Below, piece after piece: positions 55,639-64,000 of a stretch of DNA of 64,000 nt. Where the stretch lies: positions 30,842,969 to 30,906,968 of the forward strand of contig CM043942.1 of assembly GCA_014529385.2 (NCBI GenBank), given 5' to 3'. Positions within the stretch are counted from its first letter, which is position 1. Every line of letters starts with the position of its first letter. The DNA comes from Adiantum capillus-veneris. Taxonomy: Eukaryota > Streptophyta > Polypodiopsida > Polypodiales > Pteridaceae. A model generated the notes under the pieces. The model had not been told where the DNA came from, did no database searches, and saw only the letters and a list, made by a program, of their open reading frames with translations. A program made the translations under genes and the position numbers.

Positions 55639-56580
55639 GATCACACTTTTTGTTGCACGTCACAAGGCATATGAGGACAAGAAAAAATAAACATGTCTCA
55701 TGAAGAAAACATGCCCTAGGAGAAGGCAAGTCCCTTGAGCAAATAGGAACACATGACATAAGAGGCCGAATTGAAATTGAAAGTATGCTTTTGGAATTGC
55801 AATGCCATTTATGGTTCACTCCGATGTATGTCCTCTTTTTCCAGTATTGAAGATGTATGCGGTAAACTTAGAAAGTTTCCAACTTGCAATGTGAGAGATA
55901 TTCAAGGTATCAAACCAAAAATGAGTAAATGGATGGGAGAGGAATCACATCGTTGGATGTGTGTCAACCTTGCACTTTAAGATGATATGCCTTATGATTG
56001 GAGCACTAATTGGGTCAAGCCTTTGCATAAAGGAGGGGATGTAAAGAATGTAAATAACTACCGGACTATAGTGATCAGGTCCCTTATGGCAGAGTTATTT
56101 GGGTACATAATGATTACATAATGAAGATAAAATTGATTGAATGGGCTGAAAAGAATGGCAAGCGTGCAAAAAGACTCCATCAATGTCATAACACCATTGA
56201 TCATCTTGTCACTTTTCGTGTTCTCATTGAGGAAAGCCAAATGAAAGAAAAGCGACTGTATTGTTGCTTTGTGGACTTCAAGAAAGCCTTCGGTATGATT
56301 CAAGGTAGCAATTTGTGGAGAAGGATGGAAGAAATCCAAGTGCCAAATGAGTTTATGCTTATGGTTTCTTGAATCTATGAGAAGTTGATAAGTCAATTGC
56401 ACATGGGAAGAGGAATTTCAATTTTGCTTTAAGTACCTTGGCCTTGAGGTTTCAGCCAAACACAAGTGGAATGAATGTGTAATGCAACATTTGGAAGGTC
56501 GAAAGAGAGTGTACTATGCATTTGAGAACATGTGTGATGCAATGGATGTCAAATGTTGGGTTCTCAAGAAATATTATTTT

Positions 56581-56638
56581 GACACATTGGTGACACCGGT
56601 TCTTCTTTTGACACATTGGTGACACCGATTCTTATTTA
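56581..56638 (+). repeat. 29-bp tandem duplication
   Basis: Two units beginning GACACATTGGTGACACCG inside LINE fragment 2. Confidence 0.9.
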
Positions 56639-56710
56639 TGGGCTTCAAGTGTGGGGTGGGAGCATCTCAAAATCTACTTGGAAAGTGTTTGAGAATGTCC
56701 AAAAGACTTT

Positions 56711-56815
56711 TGTTACAAACTTTCTCCAAGTTAAGACATAAAACTTTCTCCAAGCTTTGTTATAAACTTTCTCCAAGTTTTGTTACAAACTTTCTCCAAG
56801 TTGAGATATAAAACA
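56711..56815 (+). repeat. Four-copy tandem repeat, 23-24 bp unit
   Basis: AAACTTTCTCCAAG recurs at about 56718, 56741, 56764 and 56787 with TTTTGTTACA- or AGACATA-like spacers. Confidence 0.85.
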
Positions 56816-57329
56816 CCATATATGCTCCTACTTCTTGATTCGAGATCTCTTCTAATGGAGGTTATGGGCATGGAAAGGGTTGTGGAGTACATGATAAAGA
56901 TGCATCAAAACCCCTCACATTGACTTTGTACAATTGCATGTGAAGCATCAAACAAACGATGGATGCAAAACATAAAGAAGTGGTTTGAGAGATGGGATGC
57001 ATTACACTTGCTACATGATGCCTCAATAAACTCCCAAGTGAATGAAGGATTTTTGCAACGCCAACATACTACAGCTTGGGAGGAACCCCGTGGGTCACGC
57101 CGTCATACAGTACACCACCTAGATTGCTCCCGACTACAAAACCATGTTCTTTGCTGAAAGAGGAAATTGTACTCACCCTTAGATGCTTGAACCTATGCCC
57201 TTGTCATTGATATGCATTATCGCAACCATTCGGCTTATCTCCCAGTCCCTTGGATGTGAGACGAGACGTTGGGGCAAAGGAAAAGAGTCACGACCAATGC
57301 TCGTGACTAATGTTTGATAGCAAACATGA

Positions 57330-58130
57330 TTAATTCTAGTCAAGGTCTCCGAGCAAATACGGGTGGCTGTGCATGGAACTTCCCTTTGTCAATCAGCAGG
57401 AACCGAGGAAAGCTCTTACCCTTTACAAATAAGGTTTAAAGACTTGGTGTCAACTTTGGGATACCGAGTCTCGGGATTGGCTTTGTAGCACTGGCTTGTC
57501 TCTCAAGTATGAAGTCCAACCGTGGGATTTCCAGTTAATCCATTCCAAGATTAACTTATTCGCAACTGAGCTCACTTGGACCCTTCAAACGCCTTCTCCC
57601 CTTAATCTTAGAGCTTTTATGTGGCCGGGCAGGTTCAAATTATAGAATCCATCTTGGAATTATTCCCCCGTGAATTTTTCTCTTCATTTAACCCTTAACA
57701 AGCGATGGCAAGTCAACTATTCCACCAAACAATGGGAGTTCAAGTTCATGAATATTTGGTCTTCTGCTATAGAACCGAAGAAATATGTCCTTCTCTAGCT
57801 TCTACTGCATAAGGCTATATGGACTGGCAAGAGAATGCTCCAAGCTAATTTAGGAACAGGTCTTTGTTGCAGATGTTATAAAGATGTGGAGGACACGGGC
57901 CATCTGTTTGTAGCCTGTCCCTCTAATAAAAGGTTACTCGCCTCGTTGGCGAAGTCTCTAGGTTTTGCTCCATCATGGAAACAACTGATTCTAGGTGATT
58001 ATGTGGAGATCATTAGTCTGTGCTGGAACAAAGCAAGCGCATAATTTCTCTAGATGATTTGGTGGCTGCGTAACTGTACTTTGTTTGAAGTTTCTTACCA
58101 GACTCCTACACTGAAAACCCTTTTCATCTC
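57330..58130 (+). pseudogene. L1-type LINE remnant with zinc-binding reverse-transcriptase tail
   Basis: Plus-strand reading with stops. It encodes WEFKFMNIWSSAIEPKKYVL, LLLHKAIWTGKRMLQANLG and the zinc-binding tail CCRCYKDVEDTGHLFVACP (the zf-RVT domain that ends plant L1 polyproteins), then WWLRNCTLFEVSYQTP. This is a different LINE type from fragments 1 and 2. Confidence 0.75.
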
Positions 58131-58141
58131 TTAATGTGCAG

Positions 58142-58393
58142 GACATGAAAATTGCTAATGATCAAGTGACCCTCTACAGAATGAAGAAGGATATTCTAAA
58201 GGATTCCCAATACTTGTATAACCAGCTTAAGGCGGGTCCCTTAAGCGGAATCCTGTTTGAAGACAAAGAGCTCACTAGGGACGAGTGGAAGAAGAAACTG
58301 GAGATCGAGATAGCCTATCTGAAGTCGTGGATCCGCGATGGTAACTTTTACTTGGAAAGGCTTCAAGAAGAGATTGATGAGGTGGATGGTTAG
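58142..58393 (+). other. 85-codon charged reading frame after the LINE remnant
   Basis: An uninterrupted frame preceded by a good 3' splice-site context (pyrimidine run, then GTGCAG). It encodes a charged, helical sequence (MKIANDQVTLYRMKKDI, TRDEWKKKLEIEIAYLKSW, LERLQEEIDEVDG, stop). It could be the last exon of a host gene whose upstream exons are hidden, or the frameshifted C-terminal tail of the L1 remnant, which it follows without a gap. I favour the second slightly because the next 150 bases look like an L1 3' end. I do not recognise the protein. Confidence 0.35.
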
Positions 58394-58734
58394 GCTATTT
58401 GTCATGGGACCTAGTCTCTTTTTGGTTAATTGTAATCAGGATCCAAAGGATGCATGGTATAATATATATGTGCTATGCTTGACAGGATGACCGTCTGTAT
58501 CTTTTTTGCTTGTCTAATACAATCTCTCTGCGCTAATGGGGAAAACAAAAAATGCGGTTAGGGACATAGCCCAAAGCCATGCACTCATGGAATGGTAGTA
58601 TGTGGATTTAGCCTAAAAGGCTTGGTAATTTAATTGTTTTTTCTTTCTCATCGCAATGCTGGTTGGACCATGCAATACAAAACACATATAGCAGAGCCTC
58701 ACCTGTAGTGTATTTCTCTTTTTATTGTGTAGGA
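58394..58734 (+). other. Non-coding gap before the PPR gene
   Basis: No gene is seen. A pyrimidine-rich tract ending GTGTAG at about 58734 is a candidate 3' splice site for the PPR exon. A sequence like an L1 3' end (TTTTTTGCTTGTCTAATAC) lies near 58500. Confidence 0.5.
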
Positions 58735-58783
58735 AGTTAAACGCGTCTTGAGTTCAAGAATCCAGATAGGAGGCGTACCTACT

Positions 58784-58843
58784 ATGAGCAGGCGTCTTTG
58801 CAACTCACATTGGAGATGGCTGCCGGTGCTATGCAGCAGCTAG
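58784..58843 (+). promoter_or_regulatory. Short upstream reading frame overlapping the PPR start
   Basis: An ATG at 58784 opens 19 codons and a stop in another frame. It overlaps the chosen PPR ATG at 58816, so if it lies in the mRNA it could lower translation of the PPR protein. Confidence 0.35.
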
Positions 58844-61371
58844 AGAGTACAGCGGGCTTTGCTGTAGGGAGGGAAGAGTGGCACACGCACTTGGACTGGT
58901 CGTGGAAGGAATTTTTCAGGGATCCCTCCAACTGGTGGGATAATCGCAGCAGCAAGCGAAGCCCTAGGCAGCCCGACTTCAAGCACAAACTTACCAAACA
59001 GCCTTTGTGGTTGGATAGTCGTGACAACCCATCTTGGGTTCACGACGAGCTCATCCGATGCGGATATGCTGCAGATGGCATGGCCATCACCACAGACAAC
59101 TTCTCACCCTCTCTTATATGGGCATGCAGTAAGAATAAAGATCTGTCAAGAGGTTCCAGGATACATAATGAGCTCCAGAAAAGGGGTTTGGCTGAAAAAC
59201 ATTACTCAGACGCTTTAATTACAATGTATGCAAATTGCGGCGAGCTTGAGAAAGCAAAAGCTTTACTTGACATGCATAACAGCAGCAGTGTTATCCCATG
59301 GGCTGCATTACTAGCAAGCTATGCCCGAGAGGGGCAAGGCCAGAATGCTTTAGACTCTTTTGAACAAATGCAGAGTCTCGACATTCGTCCTGATACAAGG
59401 ACTTATTTGAGCATTTTGAAAGCCTGCACTTCAATCGGAGCCTTCGACAAGGGGAAGCAAATACACAATGAGATTTTGAGGCGGGGGCTGCTGCAGCATA
59501 GTACAGTCTTGGGTGGTGCTCTTGTGGACATGTATGCCAAGTTTGGTGCTCTTGCCCAAGCACAAAGTGTCCTTGAAAAGCTCCCTTCTCGCAACGTCAT
59601 CTCCTGGAGTGCTTTGATCTCAGGATATGCACAAAGGGGCCAAGGCCAAAAAGCACTACAGTGTTTCGAGAAAATGCAACATGAGGGGATTGCCCCAAAT
59701 GCGGTGACGTATGTGTCTGTTGTAAGAGCTTGTGCTGCGATTGGAGCCATTGACAAGGGAAAGCAAATGCATGAGGAGATTTTGAGGCAGGGGTTGCTGA
59801 AGCGCAGTTCGGTGCTTGGTGGTGCTCTTGTGGACATGTATGTCAAGCTAGGTGCCCTTCCCCAGGCGCAAAGTGTCCTAGATGAGCTTCCTTCCCGGAA
59901 TGCCGTTTCATGGAATGCATTAATTACAGGATATGCTCAAAAGGGGCAAGGCCAGCATGCTCTAGAATGTTTTGAACAAATGCAACGTGAGGGCATTCTC
60001 CCAACTGCAGTGACTTATGTCTGCATTTTGAAAGCCTGTGCGGTGATTGGTGCCATAGACAAAGGAAAGCAAATCCACGATGAGATTTTAAGGCAAGGGT
60101 TGCTGAAGAATAATATGGTGTTGGGTGGTGCTCTTGTGGACATGTATGTCAAGTGTGGTGCTCTCCCTCAGGCCCATGGTGTCTTAGAGACGCTTCCTGC
60201 ACGCAATGTCATCTCGTGGAGCTGCTTGATTGGAGGATATGCTGAAGATGGACAGGGCCAGAAGGCTCTAGATTGTTATGAGCAAATGCAGGGTGAGGGC
60301 ATCTTTGCAGATGCAATGACATATGCCGGACTCCTGAAAGCTTGTGCTGCAATTGGAGCAGTTGACAAGGGAAAGCAAATCCATGACGAGATGTCAAGGC
60401 AAGGGTTGTTGGAGCATAGTCAAGTATTGGGTGGAGCTCTTGTGGACATGTATGCCAAGTGCGGTGCTCTTCCCCAGGCGCGAAATGTCCTAGAGAATCT
60501 TCCTTTTCGAAATGTCCTCTCCTGGAGTGCATTGATCTCAGGATATGCTCAAAAGGGGCAAGGTCAGCAGGCTCTAGATTGTTTCGAGGAAATGCAGTGT
60601 GAGGGTGTCACCCCAGATGCAGTAACGTATATATGTGTCCTTAAAGCCTGCACTGCGATGAGAGACCTTAACAAGGGAAAGCAAATCCACGATGAAGTAT
60701 TGCGGCAAGGGTTATTAGAACATAGTATAGTGCTGGGTGGTGCTCTTGTGGACATGTATGCCAAGTGTGGAGCGCTTCCGCAGGCACAAGGTGTCCTCGA
60801 AAAGCTCCCTTCTCAAGATGCTGTCGCTTGGAATTCATTGATAGCAGGGTATGTACAAGCAGGTCAAGGCCAGCAAGCACTGAAATGCTTAGAGCAAATG
60901 CAGCATGAGGGTATTCTTCCAGATATTGTGACACTCCGTTGCTTGCTGAGTTGGTGTAGTCAGCATGGTCTGGTTGAAAAGGGCCAAGAACTTTTTGATA
61001 ATATGGGAGCCTTGTATGGTCTGAAGCCCGACACAGATTGTTTCACCTGCATAGTGGACCTTCTTGGACGGGCAGGTCACCTAGTTAAGGCAGTAGAAGT
61101 GATCCAAGAGATGCCCTTTTCTGCTGACTTGGCAATTTGGCGATGCCTATTGGGTGCTTGCCGCAAATGGGGGGATGTTAATGTGGGAAGTTGGGCATTT
61201 GAACAGGCAGTAGATCTAGATAAATGTGACCAATCAGCATACATTTTGATGGTGCATATATATACTGCAGCTGGCATGCTGGAGAAGGCCAAAGACATTG
61301 AAGCTATGAGAATCAAAAACCTGCAGCCGGGCTGTGGTACATGGACTGCTTCAAATAACAACGAGGTGTGA
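58816..61371 (+). CDS. PLS-type pentatricopeptide repeat protein with N-terminal PDF motif
   Basis: 851 codons, no introns or breaks, ending TGA. The N-terminus (about residues 28-76) carries a PDF motif, WKEFFRDPSNWWDNRSSK then PDFKHKLTKQPLWL and NPSWV, otherwise known from organellar single-stranded-DNA-binding OSB proteins. From about residue 94 to 745 follow about 19 PPR motifs in P-L-S order, six triplets in strict 102-residue register. The C-terminus has E-type motifs (CIVDLLGRAGHLVKAVEVI, IWRCLLGACRKWGDV) and stops at GCGTWTASNNNEV with no DYW deaminase. PLS-E proteins bind organelle RNA, usually for C-to-U editing with a deaminase supplied in trans. A transit peptide is not obvious. 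The frame stays open upstream to about 58740, so the ATG at 58816 is the first in frame but a spliced upstream exon is possible. Confidence 0.9.
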   Translation: MAAGAMQQLESTAGFAVGREEWHTHLDWSWKEFFRDPSNWWDNRSSKRSPRQPDFKHKLTKQPLWLDSRDNPSWVHDELIRCGYAADGMAITTDNFSPSLIWACSKNKDLSRGSRIHNELQKRGLAEKHYSDALITMYANCGELEKAKALLDMHNSSSVIPWAALLASYAREGQGQNALDSFEQMQSLDIRPDTRTYLSILKACTSIGAFDKGKQIHNEILRRGLLQHSTVLGGALVDMYAKFGALAQAQSVLEKLPSRNVISWSALISGYAQRGQGQKALQCFEKMQHEGIAPNAVTYVSVVRACAAIGAIDKGKQMHEEILRQGLLKRSSVLGGALVDMYVKLGALPQAQSVLDELPSRNAVSWNALITGYAQKGQGQHALECFEQMQREGILPTAVTYVCILKACAVIGAIDKGKQIHDEILRQGLLKNNMVLGGALVDMYVKCGALPQAHGVLETLPARNVISWSCLIGGYAEDGQGQKALDCYEQMQGEGIFADAMTYAGLLKACAAIGAVDKGKQIHDEMSRQGLLEHSQVLGGALVDMYAKCGALPQARNVLENLPFRNVLSWSALISGYAQKGQGQQALDCFEEMQCEGVTPDAVTYICVLKACTAMRDLNKGKQIHDEVLRQGLLEHSIVLGGALVDMYAKCGALPQAQGVLEKLPSQDAVAWNSLIAGYVQAGQGQQALKCLEQMQHEGILPDIVTLRCLLSWCSQHGLVEKGQELFDNMGALYGLKPDTDCFTCIVDLLGRAGHLVKAVEVIQEMPFSADLAIWRCLLGACRKWGDVNVGSWAFEQAVDLDKCDQSAYILMVHIYTAAGMLEKAKDIEAMRIKNLQPGCGTWTASNNNEV

Positions 61372-62530
61372 GTGTTGCGTTGGTGATGCAAAGCAAAGAG
61401 ATAGACTTGCAGCAAAGGATATTCGCCCATGAAGTGCCGTACTCTGGAAATTGTGATTGGATGTCAGGAGACATGTTTGATCCTTCAAAGGCATAGCTCA
61501 CCATTGTTTAAAGAGGGTGGCTCTTGCTGCTTGCAGGTGCAATCATCATTTATCTCAAAGAGACATGATTCTTTGTCAGCATGTTATATGTATTAAAGAT
61601 GGGAAAGGCATTTTTGCCAATACCGTTTTCTTGGAGATAAAAAGAACTTGTGCATTTGTCGAATTGCATGACTTGCAGCAGCTTCAAACTCGAGCATGCT
61701 CCACAAATATGTGCCATTAATCTTTTCAACGCACATAGGATTGCAAAGCCATCATGCAATAATCATGTTTTGAATAGTTATTGAATCAAAGGACATACTC
61801 ACGAGGCACTAAGATGAAAGTCATAAGATTTGCCAACAAAGCACATGGTGTGCAAATGCTTTGTGCAGATCTTTCGCTGTGCAAGCTTCAGGCATGCCTT
61901 GAAGGTTAAGTGTTTGTAGAAGCATATATTTTTATGGATGTTAAAATTTTATACATTTTGTTGGATTACGTATCCTTAGGCTAATTGGTACCTCCATTAT
62001 TCATGCTGGTGTATTGCCTTTCTTGCCATTTTTTGAGTTTTGAGAGATTTTAGAGTCAATGATATGAAGCAGGAATTGGATCAATGGATGCAACTAAAAC
62101 ATCTATTATCAACAAAACAAGTATTTGGCATTAATGTATATGTCCTTTGGGGGTATAGCGCCCAAAGAATGAATGGATGTGAAAGTAAAGTGTAAATGCT
62201 TTGACGTTGATACGAAATAAAACGCATTGAAGAGGTAAAGGAGGAGCTGTGGGGTTATGCACACATGGAAACTCTGCAACTTGCCTCACTATGTAGATAT
62301 GTTGTGTTACTCCAGAAGAATAAAAGATGGAAGTGCTTCATGGCTATTGAATCATGTGTGCAGAGACACTAGGAAAAAAGAGCTCTAAGAGAAGCCTATG
62401 GGCTTGCAAAAGACCACATATCAGCTCTCCACAAGTCAAATTGACTCCTCACTTTTGAGGATACTATTCTTGGTGAAAAGTGCACTACTTCGTGGTGTAA
62501 AGGTGTGGAAGAGGGGGAGTGGAGGTTGCT
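61372..62530 (+). other. 3' flank of the PPR gene
   Basis: No supported gene. Likely 3' untranslated and intergenic sequence. The nearest strong poly(A) signal seen is AATAAA at 62216-62221, rather far. A weaker GAATAAAAG lies near 62320. Confidence 0.5.
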
Positions 62531-64000
62531 TACCCACCACTCAAACAAGGCGCCCCCCCCCCCCAAACCGCCCGACCCCTCTCCCACCTCCTAGCCACCC
62601 ATTCATGCCTTGCCCAACAAGTTTAGCTGTGATGCTCCATATCTACCTCCCAGTTAACCTTTAGGGCACTGTCAAAGGCATTTGAAACCCTTTTCAATGT
62701 TGTTTTGGCCTTGTAAAAACATGTCAAAATCCAGATCAAACTCTATGGGTACTTTTGAAGGTAGTATCATTCCACTAGTAGTAATAGGCTATGAATGCAT
62801 TGCTCTATCCAAGATCCTTCAACACACTTCAAGCTTCCAAGACCCATTTTAATGTTGTTTTGGTCCCGTAAAAATAAACGAGAATCCAAATTGACACTTT
62901 TGAAGGTAGTATCATTTTCTGACACTAATAGGTAACGAAGGCACATTTCTACCATTAAAATTACAACTGCAAATTACAATGCTATCTTCATGGTAGTTGA
63001 TATTCCTTCATTCCTACAAGAGTTTGAGCTACAAAGTCACTATTGCTCAACTTACATAGAAGTGCCTACAACAAAAGCTTGATCACTTCTAATGTTAACC
63101 ATGGTTATATTATTTGAGCAAGGTAAACATGTCAATGCAATCGAGTATCATACATTATTGGACATGTCCTTGATAAAAAAAATAAGTAAAGGGTCACTTA
63201 AGAAATAACCCATATCACGTGTGTTCAAAAGGTATTAAAAAACCCCCTATACTTATATGTTTAGACGTAATAAAACAACCCCTTTTTTTCAAGAAACGTA
63301 TGGATTTTTTTCAAAATATAATAAAAATCCTTTTTTATAAATGTAATTTTGTTATTTCATTAGAAAAAAATCTCAATAGAAAACCTCTTAGTTTGAACTC
63401 ATGTGCAATACTTACATTTTTGGGGTTGAACCTCCCAAGATTAAAAAGCTCTTAGCTTTACTCAATTCTACAATTCACACTGAGGCAAATGATCAATATC
63501 CCCAAGTAGTGTTTGGTGCGCAAGATGTAAGGAAAGATTGCAATTGAAGGGTCACTTGAATATCTCCGACAAAGGGGGTACAATCATTGGCAATCGGTCG
63601 TGCTTATTGTGCAGGTTGGTGAAATGCAACCGAGAGCTAAGGGGACTCCCTGGAGAACAACAACAACATTAGTTTCAAACCTTTAGTAGCAAGTTGATCC
63701 ATGCTAGACCAACTCTTGGTAGTTGGTTTTGTACAAATGACTCGAATTGGTGCAATTGATCAAGCCTACCACAAAATAGATATACCTCCCTTGGCTCAAA
63801 AAGAGTTAAAAATAGTGGTGAGCCCAACTTTAGCAGGAGAAAGGAGAGGGGAACACCTAGATCTAGCATCCTTCTCTCTAGAAGGTTGAGCCATTGTTTG
63901 TGTAAACACACATGTAATGTAAAGCATGAGGAAGCCTAGAAAGTGCTCTATCTACAAGCTACTAGGTCAACTCAATAGAAAGGAATTTTTTTTCTACATA
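62531..64000. other. Intergenic sequence with a C tract and an imperfect direct repeat
   Basis: No gene is supported. It holds a run of about 13 C near 62552, an imperfect direct repeat (62684-62790 and 62843-62945) and an AT-rich stretch (63170-63480). Short frames here lack family resemblance. Confidence 0.5.
62684..62945 (+). repeat. Imperfect direct repeat, about 100 bp, two copies
   Basis: AATGTTGTTTTGG and ACTTTTGAAGGTAGTATCAT occur in both copies (from 62684 and 62843), about 160 bases apart, with point differences and small gaps between. Confidence 0.7.

Larger units (their letters stand above)
55771..57290 (+). pseudogene. LINE fragment 2 (reverse transcriptase core to C-terminus)
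   Basis: It begins with the segment before the reverse-transcriptase core (ARDIQGI-like CNVRDIQGIKPKMSKWMG), then WVKPLHKGGDVKNVNNYRTI, IEWAEKNGKRAKRLHQC, NTIDHLVTFRVLIEE and YCCFVDFKKAFGMIQ (motif A, Asp present). The YxDD-containing stretch after about 56400 is deleted or unrecognisable. The C-terminal portion repeats fragment 1. Stops throughout. Confidence 0.75.

Noticed and set aside
60209-60934. Minus-strand frames within the PPR gene
   Set aside because: They recur only because the PPR units repeat. No start context or domain.
62767-63911. Short frames downstream of the PPR gene
   Set aside because: All are under 90 codons, with no domain, no splice pattern and AT-rich or repeat-derived sequence.

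Overview
This is nuclear DNA of a land plant, and it is mostly nested retrotransposons. The one apparently intact protein-coding gene is a long pentatricopeptide-repeat (PPR) gene at 58816-61371. The PLS-type PPR protein, the LINE style and the dense Ty3/Gypsy and Ty1/Copia insertions point to a plant. The uniform PPR repeat style makes me suspect a fern or other seed-free vascular plant, but that is an inference. I see no rRNA, tRNA, CRISPR or bacterial-type feature.

Layout. (1) 1-2304 is the 3' part of a plus-strand LTR element (copy 1) of a family here called GP. It abuts 2305-6121 plus 14460-15385, a minus-strand GP copy (copy 2). Copy 2 is split by a complete minus-strand chromodomain Gypsy element (B, 6122-14459, target duplication aatct). 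(2) 15386-20440 is unassigned, probably decayed element leader/LTR and host sequence, with a tandem repeat and a pair of palindromic hairpins. (3) 20441-40853 holds an old, broken minus-strand Gypsy element (D). It is split by a complete plus-strand GP element (copy 3, 21979-30991, target duplication atggt) and by a complete plus-strand Copia element (E, 32772-40208, target duplication atatg). (4) 40854-54170 holds fragments of Copia elements in both orientations (G1, H, G2). G2 is split by a plus-strand Gypsy element (F, 42849-52094) that has an extra coding region downstream of integrase. (5) 54170-58530 holds decayed LINE fragments, all plus strand. (6) 58735-61371 is the PPR gene, whose N-terminus carries a PDF motif like that of organellar single-stranded-DNA-binding (OSB) proteins. 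(7) 61372-64000 is downstream non-coding sequence.

The elements do not form a pathway. Their relations are a history of insertion. Counted by eye, LTR pairs differ by about 2% (B, E), about 5% (GP copy 3) and about 7% (F), so D, copy 2 and G2 are older targets. All element coding regions carry stops or frameshifts. The most unusual element material is the GP family: gag plus protease, four zinc knuckles, a basic tail where reverse transcriptase would be expected, repeated polypurine tracts and a perfectly conserved non-coding block. The second is the 3' coding region of element F.
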